Below, in pieces: positions 51,990-58,816 of a stretch of 64,000 nucleotides of DNA. The notes beneath the pieces were generated by a model that saw only the letters and a program-made list of their open reading frames with translations, did no database searches and was not told the DNA's origin. The stretch spans positions 62,001 to 126,000 of the forward strand of contig NZ_PDOA01000010.1 of the NCBI RefSeq assembly GCF_003116135.1, given 5' to 3'. Positions within the stretch are counted from its first letter, which is position 1. Each line of letters opens with the position of its first letter. The DNA is from Teichococcus aestuarii (GTDB lineage Bacteria; Pseudomonadota; Alphaproteobacteria; Acetobacterales; Acetobacteraceae). The position numbers and the translations under genes were made by a program.

Positions 51990-53215
51990 TGTCGGCCGTC
52001 CGCAACTACATCATCGTGACCGGCGCCTACTGGGGCTTCACGCTCACCGATGGGGCGTTGCGGATGCTGGTGCTGCTGCACTTCTACCAGCTCGGCTACA
52101 CCCCCTTCACACTGGCCTTCCTGTTCCTGCTCTACGAGGCGGCGGGCATCTTCGCCAACCTCGGGGGCGGGTGGCTGGCCGCGAAGTTCGGCATCCCGCG
52201 GATGCTGGCCATTGGCCTGACGCTGCAGATCGGCGGCCTGCTGATGCTGTCGGCGCTCGACCCGGCCTGGAGCGCCGCGGCATCTGTGGCTTGGGTCGTT
52301 TGCGCCCAGGGCATCTCCGGCGTGGCCAAGGACCTGACCAAGACGGCCTCGAAGTCGGCCATCAAGGCGTCCTCGCAGCAGGGCGCCGGTCAGTTGTTCC
52401 GCTGGGTCGCCTGGTTCACCGGCTCCAAGAACGCCATGAAGGGCTTCGGCTTCTTCCTTGGGGGCTTCCTGCTCCAGGCCGCGGGCTTCCGTCCGGCGCT
52501 CTGGGCGCTGGTGGCGTTGCTGGTGGTGGCCCTGGTGGGCGTGCTGCTGTCGCTCCCCCGGGAGCTGGGCAGGGCCAAGGCGTCCAGGAGCTTCAGGGAA
52601 CTCTTCGCCAAGAACCGCGGCGTCAACCTGCTCGCGGCTGCCCGCGTCTTCATGTTCGGCTCCCGCGACGTCTGGTTCGTCGTGGGCCTGCCGGTGTTCC
52701 TGTATGGCCAGGGCTGGAACTACGTCGGCGTCTCGACCTTCCTGGCCGCCTGGACGATCGGCTACGGCGGCGTGCAGGGCCTGGCGCCGCAGGTGGTCCG
52801 CCGCAGCCCGGACGGGCTATCCCGCGAGGTGCCGGAGGCGCGGCTCTGGGGGACGGCGCTCGCGGCCATCCCCGTCGTGCTCGGCATCGTGCTGGCGACG
52901 GGCGCGGTCGGGCGCCCCGACCTCGTGGTGGTCGCCGGATTGGCCATCTTCGGCTTCGCCTTCGCTGTGAATTCCTCACTGCACTCCTACCTGATCCTGG
53001 CTTACGCCGGGTCCGAGAAGGCCGCCGAGGACGTCGGCTTCTACTACGCTGCCAACGCGGCCGGACGGCTGGGCGGGATCCTGCTGTCGGGCGTGCTGAC
53101 GCAGTACGCCGGTCTGGAAGGATGCCTCTGGGGGTCGGCCGCGATGCTCGCCGCCTGCGCCCTCCTGACCTTCCTGCTCCCCAAGAGCCTCGTGGCACGT
53201 CACGCCCCCGTCTGA
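51989..53215 (+). CDS. arsJ: ArsJ, exporter of 1-arseno-3-phosphoglycerate
   Basis: Major-facilitator transporter of 408 residues and about eleven to twelve helices. Landmarks are ALRMLVLLHFYQLGYTPFTLAFLFLLYEAAG near the N terminus, GVAKDLTKTASKSAIK and GSKNAMKGFGFFLGG, which are characteristic of ArsJ. Works with the GAPDH encoded immediately before it: GAPDH makes the labile organoarsenical and ArsJ extrudes it. The TGATG overlap couples the two. Confidence 0.93.
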   Translation: MSAVRNYIIVTGAYWGFTLTDGALRMLVLLHFYQLGYTPFTLAFLFLLYEAAGIFANLGGGWLAAKFGIPRMLAIGLTLQIGGLLMLSALDPAWSAAASVAWVVCAQGISGVAKDLTKTASKSAIKASSQQGAGQLFRWVAWFTGSKNAMKGFGFFLGGFLLQAAGFRPALWALVALLVVALVGVLLSLPRELGRAKASRSFRELFAKNRGVNLLAAARVFMFGSRDVWFVVGLPVFLYGQGWNYVGVSTFLAAWTIGYGGVQGLAPQVVRRSPDGLSREVPEARLWGTALAAIPVVLGIVLATGAVGRPDLVVVAGLAIFGFAFAVNSSLHSYLILAYAGSEKAAEDVGFYYAANAAGRLGGILLSGVLTQYAGLEGCLWGSAAMLAACALLTFLLPKSLVARHAPV

Positions 53216-53312
53216 CGCCCCGCTCGCAAAGCACGTGACAATCCGGCGAAAGGAGCGCCGAATGCAGGGCTGCAGGTAGAACCCGTAAGTGGGTCGCCTG
53301 GGGGTGGAACGA

Positions 53313-54176
53313 ATGGCTCCAGCGTGCCCCGCAGGCCGAAGGGCCGTCCTGGCCGCCGTGGCCCTGGCCGGGCCGCGCAGGGCCCGTGCGACCTCTCTGG
53401 CCCCGGTCCGCTTCGGCCTCACCCCAGTCTTCCTCGAATCCGACCTTGCCCTGCTGCGGGCGCTGTCCAGCCAGATGGCGGCGGCGCTCGGTACCCCTGT
53501 TGAGCTCGTGAAGCGCCGGACCTACCAGGAGGTTGTCGCGCTCCTTCTCACGGGGCAGCTCGACGCCGCCTGGATCTGCGGCTTCCCCTACGTGCGGCAC
53601 GCCGACAGGCTGTCGGTTCTCGCCGTGCCGGTGCACCGCGGGCGCCCACTCTACCAGTCCTACCTCATCGCGGACCCCAGCCTGCGGGCGAGGTCGCTCG
53701 CGGACCTCCGGGGCCGCAGCCACGCCTTCTCCGACCCGGACAGCAACTCCGGGTGCCTGACAACCCGTTGGCTCCTCGCGGGCGAGCACCAGTCCCCGGC
53801 GACGTTTTTTGGCGCCACCTTCTTCGCCTACGGCCACCGGAACGTGGTCCGGGCCGTGAGCAGCGGCCTGGCGGAAAGCGGGTCCGTCGACGGCTACGTC
53901 TGGGAGACCATGGCCGAGACGGAGCCTGGGCTCACCTCGACGACTGACGTTGTCGCCCGCTCCGCATGGCAGGGCTTCCCGCCGGTCTGCTGCCTCACCG
54001 TGTCGCGGCAGGGCGCCGCGGCTCGCGGCATCGAGGCGGCCCTGCTGGCGATGGCGGGTTCCCCGGCGGGCACCGAGATCCTCCGCGCGCTCCGCCTGGA
54101 CGGCTTCATGCCCGGGAGCCCCGGCCTCTACGACGGCATCCGCGCGATGTCCCAAGACCTGGAGAGCCGGGCATGA
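53313..54176 (+). CDS. aioX: AioX, periplasmic arsenite-binding protein
   Basis: PhnD-like binding protein that senses As(III) and signals to AioS. 288 residues counted from 53313; a GTG at 53289 is an alternative start. An arginine-rich leader (PAGRRAVLAAVALAGPRRARA) directs export. The fold starts VRFGLTPVFLESDLALLRAL. Cysteines at 89 (WICGFPY) and 148 (SNSGC) are candidates for the arsenite ligand; the family is known to depend on one conserved Cys. Its stop overlaps the aioS ATG (ATGA). Confidence 0.88.
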   Translation: MAPACPAGRRAVLAAVALAGPRRARATSLAPVRFGLTPVFLESDLALLRALSSQMAAALGTPVELVKRRTYQEVVALLLTGQLDAAWICGFPYVRHADRLSVLAVPVHRGRPLYQSYLIADPSLRARSLADLRGRSHAFSDPDSNSGCLTTRWLLAGEHQSPATFFGATFFAYGHRNVVRAVSSGLAESGSVDGYVWETMAETEPGLTSTTDVVARSAWQGFPPVCCLTVSRQGAAARGIEAALLAMAGSPAGTEILRALRLDGFMPGSPGLYDGIRAMSQDLESRA

Positions 54177-55654
54177 GGCGTGCGGGACCGCGGCGGCTCC
54201 GGGCTCAGCTGGACCCACGACGTTGGCCGCTGCTGCTCACCGTTCCCTTGACGGTGGCGGCATTGGTGGCTGGCGTGGCCACCGTCACCGGGCAGGCGGT
54301 GCTGGCGCGTATGGAGGCGGACCAGGGGCGCCACCTGGCGGCCCTGGGGGCGGCCTTCCTCGACGGGCTGGCGACAGCTGTCCAGCCAGCCGCCGTGCGG
54401 GCCGACGTCTGGGAGGCGTTCGACGCCCTGGACCGTGCCAGCGGGCAGTACGAAGCCCTCCGGCCCACCCTGTCGGTTGTGGTCCTGCCAGACGGCTCGG
54501 TCCTGGCATCCTCGAGCCCGCGGGTGCTGCGTACCGGCGCCGCGCTGCCGCGGTCTCTGTCTGGCCCGGCTGACCAGGCCATCGCCTCGGGGTCGCCCGC
54601 CATCGACGAGCGGGCCGGGCGGGCTGTCGTGGCGCGGGTCCTGCTGGAAGGTGGCGTGCCGGTCGGTCGGCTGGTGGCCAAGGCCGACATCGGTGCGCTG
54701 CTGGCGGAGCGGGACGCGGTGGTCAGGGCGCTGGTCCTGGCGAACATCGGCATCGCGGCGCTGTTCGCCGCCGCAGGCGCGCTACTGGTCCGGCGCATCC
54801 TCCTGCCGACCGAGCGGCTCCGCCATCGGCTCCTCGAGGCCGCCCAGGGGAGGCGCCCCGAGCCCCTGGATGCGCAGGCGGGCTCCGGCCCTGAGCATCT
54901 GGCCCTGGTGAACGCGTGGAACGGCGCCGTGGCCGCCATCGCGGAGCGGGACCTCATGGCCGGGCGGCTGGCCCGGGAGGAGGGCCGCGCCCAGCTTGGG
55001 CGCCTGACGGCGGCCATGGCCCACGAGGTGAACAACCCGCTCGGCGGCCTGATGACGGCGGTGGACACCCTCTCCGAGTACGGCGACAGGCGCGACATCC
55101 GCGAGGAGGCCGTCGGCCTGCTCAGGCGGGGCCTGGACGACATACGCAAGGTGGTCCGCGCAGGGCTGTCATCCTGGAAGACGGGGCCGGGCGAGGCACC
55201 ACTCGCGGCTCAGGACTTCGAGGACCTGCGGCTGCTCATCCGCCACGAGGTGTCACGCCGTGGCCTGACCCTCGACTGGCGCAACGACCTGCCGGACGGC
55301 GTGCGCGTCGACCGGACGCTGGCCCGGCAGATCGCGCTGAACCTGCTCCTCAACGCGGCCGCCGCCTCGCCGCCGCAAGGCGTCCTCGGCTTCCGCGCGC
55401 AGGGACTCAGCCAGGGCGGCGCGGTCATCGAGGTGGGCGATGTCGGCACCGGCCTACCCGCCGAAGCCGAAAGCCTCCTCGCGGACCCGGACGGCCCACC
55501 ACCTTCTGGTGGCGGGCTCGGCCTCTGGACCGCCGCCCGGCTGGCGCGCAGCCAGGGGGGACGGATCACGCGCGAGCCGACACCGCGGGGAACGCGGCTG
55601 GTCGCCGAGCTGCCGGTCCCCTCCCACGCCAAGGAGGTCGCCCATGCCAGCTGA
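54173..55654 (+). CDS. aioS: AioS sensor histidine kinase
   Basis: Membrane sensor kinase of 493 residues for arsenite oxidation. Two membrane segments (WPLLLTVPLTVAALVAGVA near the N terminus and ALVLANIGIAALFAAAGALL near residue 190) flank a periplasmic domain that would contact AioX. HAMP-like sequence follows, then the H-box MAHEVNNPLGG with His284, and the ATPase motifs NLLLNAAAASP and GGGLGLWTAARLA. It overlaps aioX by 4 bases and aioR by 11. Confidence 0.92.
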   Translation: MRRAGPRRLRAQLDPRRWPLLLTVPLTVAALVAGVATVTGQAVLARMEADQGRHLAALGAAFLDGLATAVQPAAVRADVWEAFDALDRASGQYEALRPTLSVVVLPDGSVLASSSPRVLRTGAALPRSLSGPADQAIASGSPAIDERAGRAVVARVLLEGGVPVGRLVAKADIGALLAERDAVVRALVLANIGIAALFAAAGALLVRRILLPTERLRHRLLEAAQGRRPEPLDAQAGSGPEHLALVNAWNGAVAAIAERDLMAGRLAREEGRAQLGRLTAAMAHEVNNPLGGLMTAVDTLSEYGDRRDIREEAVGLLRRGLDDIRKVVRAGLSSWKTGPGEAPLAAQDFEDLRLLIRHEVSRRGLTLDWRNDLPDGVRVDRTLARQIALNLLLNAAAASPPQGVLGFRAQGLSQGGAVIEVGDVGTGLPAEAESLLADPDGPPPSGGGLGLWTAARLARSQGGRITREPTPRGTRLVAELPVPSHAKEVAHAS

Positions 55655-56960
55655 ACGAGGCCAGATCCTCCTCGTCGAGGACGACCCGACGACGGCGGGC
55701 ACCATGGCCCAGCGCCTGCGCATCGAGGGGTACGGCGTCGAGGTCGCGACCGGCGCCGTCGAGGCCGCTGCCTCGCTGGAGCGGCGGGTGCCCGACCTGC
55801 TGCTGTCCGACCTGCACCTGCCGGACGGCTCCGGGGAGGAGCTCTTCCTGTCCCAACGCAGCCGTCTCGCCGGGACGCCCGTGCTGGTGATGACGGCCTA
55901 CGCTGGCGTCGACCAGGCCATCCGGCTCATGAAGGCGGGCGCCGACGACTTCCTGGTGAAGCCCGTCGAGATCCAGGACCTCCTCGGCCGCGTTGGTGCC
56001 CTGATGGCCCGGCGCGTGGTGCCCGCGGCAGACGCTACCCTGGGCGTCTCGGCCGCCATCCGCCGGATCGAGGCGACGGTGCGCCGGGCGGCGCCCAGCG
56101 ACTGCCCGGTCCTGCTGCTCGGCGAGACCGGCACCGGCAAGGAGGTGGCGGCCAAGCTCCTGCACCGCCTGTCCCCACGTGCGGCGGCGCCCTTCGTCGC
56201 GGTGAACTGCGCGGCCATCCCGGCCGAGCTGGCGGAGAGCGAAGTCTTTGGCCACGAGCGCGGTGCCTTCACCGGCGCCGCCATGCGACGGATCGGCTGC
56301 GCCGAAAGGGCAGGGGCAGGCACGCTGTTCCTGGACGAGGTCGCCGAGCTGGCGCCCGGGCTGCAGGCCAAGCTCCTGCGGTTGCTCGAAGGGCGCGAGT
56401 ACACCCGCGTGGGCGGCTCCGGCACGCTGGCGTTCCACGCGCGCGTCGTCGCGGCGACCAACGCCGACCTGGACCAGCTTGTGCGCGACGGCCGCTTCCG
56501 CGAGGATTTGCTCTACCGGCTCGACGTGATCCGCATCGAGATCCCGCCGCTCCGCATGCGCCGCGACGACATCGTGCCGCTGGCGCGCCAATTCCTTGCC
56601 AACGCATCCCTGGCTTCGGCCCGCGGCATCCGGGGCTTGGACAGCCGGGCGGAGCGCGCCTTGGAGGAAGCGGACTGGCGCGGCAACGCCCGCGAGCTCC
56701 GCAACAGGGTTGAGCGGGCCGCCGCCTTGGCGGACGGGCCCTGGGTCGGTGTCGACGACCTCCTGGGGGGCACCGCGTCCAACGGCGCCAGCCCCGTGGC
56801 GGCGGTCGGGACGCTGGCCGAGGCGGTCACGGACGCCGAGCGGCGGGCGGTCTCCGCCGCGCTCGCCGCCGCGTCCGGCGAGGTGGAGGTCGCGGCGGGC
56901 ATCCTCGGCGTCGGCCGCTCGACGCTGTTCGAGAAGATCCGGAAGCTGGGTTTGCGGTGA
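55644..56960 (+). CDS. aioR: AioR sigma-54-dependent response regulator
   Basis: Activates the arsenite oxidase operon with sigma-54 RNA polymerase. 438 residues: receiver domain with Asp56 (LLLSDLHLPDG) and Lys106 (VKP), AAA+ domain with GETGTGKE (160-167) and the sigma-54 contact loop GAFTGA (207-212), and a Fis-type HTH at the end (VEVAAGILGVGRSTLFEKIRKLG). The sigma-54 promoter at 58227-58242 before aioB is the obvious target. Its start lies within the aioS end. Confidence 0.94.
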   Translation: MPAERGQILLVEDDPTTAGTMAQRLRIEGYGVEVATGAVEAAASLERRVPDLLLSDLHLPDGSGEELFLSQRSRLAGTPVLVMTAYAGVDQAIRLMKAGADDFLVKPVEIQDLLGRVGALMARRVVPAADATLGVSAAIRRIEATVRRAAPSDCPVLLLGETGTGKEVAAKLLHRLSPRAAAPFVAVNCAAIPAELAESEVFGHERGAFTGAAMRRIGCAERAGAGTLFLDEVAELAPGLQAKLLRLLEGREYTRVGGSGTLAFHARVVAATNADLDQLVRDGRFREDLLYRLDVIRIEIPPLRMRRDDIVPLARQFLANASLASARGIRGLDSRAERALEEADWRGNARELRNRVERAAALADGPWVGVDDLLGGTASNGASPVAAVGTLAEAVTDAERRAVSAALAAASGEVEVAAGILGVGRSTLFEKIRKLGLR

Positions 56961-57008
56961 TCGGATGAAGCCTGAGCGGACGGTGGTTCGCCCAAACTGA
57001 CAGGCAGC

Positions 57009-57039
57009 AGCGCTTACACCAGGCTCCGAAACAAGCGCT
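57009..57039 (+). terminator. Inverted repeat after aioR
   Basis: Seven-base arms AGCGCTT (57009-57015) and AAGCGCT (57033-57039) in the 84-base gap between the converging aioR and DUF4365 genes. Possible terminator; no T tract. Confidence 0.35.
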
Positions 57040-57044
57040 CAGGG

Positions 57045-57965
57045 CTAATCACGTTCCATGGCTCGTCTGAACGCCCATTCATTGTAGTCTTCTTCGTCGC
57101 ACTCGTCTTCGTCATCCCTCTCCGGTTCCTCTGGCGGCTCAGGATCATCTGGATCCTCGAAGAAGGCTTCCACGGCGAGGAACTGCTTCGCCGCCTCGTT
57201 CAGTTCCACCTGCACGATGTGGGTCTCGATCTCGTTGGACTGTTCTTCCGCAGGGATGAGCTTGGCGTACTGGTAGGTGAGCCACGGGAAGAAGTGGTTC
57301 ATGACTCCGTGAGGCGTGTGAGTTGTACCCCAGACACCAATTTGGGAATCCGGTTGGCTCTTTTCATAACTCCCGTAGTAAACGTCTATCTTGCGAAGAC
57401 CCAGGGTCTTGTTGACCCAGAAGTCGAAACTGAAGAAGACTTCCTTGTCTCGGTATTCCTCCATGTCTGCTTTGTCGGCCGCGAAGCGATAACGCTTGAT
57501 CGACGCACGGTCCGTGCCGATCCCGCTGGCGAGGGCGGGCTTCGCCTTCTCATCCAGCACGTTCCGAGAAGGGATGTGGATGGCCCAGCCCTTCTTTGTC
57601 TGCCTTGTCAGATGGCGTTCAACACGTTGCCAGAGGGTGAGGCCGGTTTCTGGATTGTGGAGGATCAGAAACACTGGGAGGGAGTGCCGCAGCCAGTACT
57701 CGAGGTGGCGAGGCTCACCGTAGAACGTGTACCCCTCTGCATCCTTGTGCTGGAAGAAAGAGGTGCCCGACTTAACCTGAAGCGCAATCAGCTGTCCCGT
57801 TGGCTCTCCCTCTTCGTCAACAATCTCGACTTCCGCATCGACACCAAAGTCGCTGATCGTCTGCTCGCGGAAGAACCACTTCAGGCGCTTGGTGAAGATG
57901 AGGTTCACTTCCTGAACGCCGACGCGCTCTGTCAGTGCCGTTGATGTTCTGGCCATGGGATGCAT
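57045..57965 (-). CDS. DUF4365-domain protein inserted in the aio cluster
   Basis: 306 residues (start 57965, or 57956). The N-terminal DUF4365 part reads VNLIFTKRLKWFFREQTISDFGVDAEVEIVDEEG with GQLIALQVKSG, a restriction-endonuclease-like Asp...QxK core. It is followed by helical and beta segments and a very acidic C terminus (DPDDPEPPEEPERDDEDECDEED, given in part). The DNA is visibly less GC-rich than the genes around it. It points against aioR and aioB and splits the regulatory from the oxidase genes. DUF4365 proteins often occur in defence regions; the role here is unknown. Confidence 0.8.
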   Translation of the reverse strand: MHPMARTSTALTERVGVQEVNLIFTKRLKWFFREQTISDFGVDAEVEIVDEEGEPTGQLIALQVKSGTSFFQHKDAEGYTFYGEPRHLEYWLRHSLPVFLILHNPETGLTLWQRVERHLTRQTKKGWAIHIPSRNVLDEKAKPALASGIGTDRASIKRYRFAADKADMEEYRDKEVFFSFDFWVNKTLGLRKIDVYYGSYEKSQPDSQIGVWGTTHTPHGVMNHFFPWLTYQYAKLIPAEEQSNEIETHIVQVELNEAAKQFLAVEAFFEDPDDPEPPEEPERDDEDECDEEDYNEWAFRRAMERD

Positions 57966-58096
57966 CACTGATAGCAGAAGGGGCGCAATACTACACACGA
58001 CGTGCGGCGTCGGGCGAGGCCCCGACCACGATGTCACGTAGGCGCCGCAACGGTCCAGGATGCCTTTCGTTCTTGCCTTGCGAGCGGGGGCGCAAA

Positions 58097-58142
58097 GTCC
58101 AGCCTTCTGGACCCGGACGGCGCCAAGTCCAGCTTCCTGGAC
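58097..58142 (+). promoter_or_regulatory. Two 30-base-spaced palindromes, candidate AioR enhancer sites
   Basis: GTCCAG, CCTT, CTGGAC at 58097-58112 and GTCCAG, CTTC, CTGGAC at 58127-58142. The spacing is exactly 30 bases, close to three helical turns. They lie 85-130 bases upstream of the sigma-54 promoter, the usual place for an activator of the AioR type. Confidence 0.6.
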
Positions 58143-58226
58143 TCCGGTGACGGTCCGGTGACAGCAATCCTCCGTCAACATCCTGATTTCCAAGGCACCG
58201 TAAGCCACCGCCGTCACGGGCGCCGT

Positions 58227-58242
58227 TGGCACGCCCGCTGCA
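58227..58242 (+). promoter_or_regulatory. Sigma-54 promoter of the aioBA operon
   Basis: TGGCACGCCCGCTGCA matches the -24/-12 consensus TGGCACG-N4-TTGCA at all but one position. The start of transcription would fall near 58254, with aioB beginning at 58276 behind GGGGAGA. It fits AioR being a GAFTGA-type activator. Confidence 0.82.
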
Positions 58243-58275
58243 ATGCTGTCGTCGCCTGAGAGCGGGGAGACGGAA

Positions 58276-58803
58276 ATGTCGGGTTGCAACAAGCTTACGG
58301 AGAGCGGCCGCCGCTTCTTCCTGGGACGGGGGGCGCTGGCGGTGGCTGGCGCGGCGGCGGCCTCCACGGTGCCGCAGGCGCCCGCCAAGGCGACACCGGC
58401 CCTGGCGCGCGTGGCGTACCCGGTCAGCAGGCTGGGCAACATGCGCGACCTGAAGGTCAACGAGCCCATGGACATCAGCTACCCGGACGCCGACAGCACG
58501 GGCGTGCTCATCAAGCTCGGCACGCGGGTCGAAGGTGGCGTCGGCCCGGACGGCGACGTCGTCGCCTTCTCGAACCTCTGCCCACACAAGGGCTACCCCA
58601 TGTTCTACCAGGCCGACGACCGCACCCTGAACTGCCCCGGCCACTACAGCCGCTTCGACTGCGAGAAGGGCGGCCTGCAGGTCTGGGGCCACGCGACCCA
58701 GAACCTGGCCCAGTTCCGCCTGCGCGTGGACGCGGGTGGCGACATCCACGCCGAGGGCGTGGACGAGCTGCTGTACGGCCGCCACTCCAACGTGCTGGCC
58801 TGA
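58276..58803 (+). CDS. aioB: Arsenite oxidase Rieske subunit
   Basis: Small subunit of the periplasmic arsenite oxidase, carrying a 2Fe-2S Rieske cluster that passes electrons onward. 175 residues with a twin-arginine leader (SGRRFFLGRGALAVAGAAAA). Cluster ligands are Cys102 and His104 (CPHKGYP) and Cys120 and His123 (CPGHYS). The two cysteines that form a disulfide in most Rieske proteins are replaced by Tyr107 and Gly122, as reported for some arsenite oxidases such as that of Rhizobium NT-26. The start at 58276 gives the Tat leader. Confidence 0.95.
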   Translation: MSGCNKLTESGRRFFLGRGALAVAGAAAASTVPQAPAKATPALARVAYPVSRLGNMRDLKVNEPMDISYPDADSTGVLIKLGTRVEGGVGPDGDVVAFSNLCPHKGYPMFYQADDRTLNCPGHYSRFDCEKGGLQVWGHATQNLAQFRLRVDAGGDIHAEGVDELLYGRHSNVLA

Positions 58804-58816
58804 GGAGGGCGGGAAC

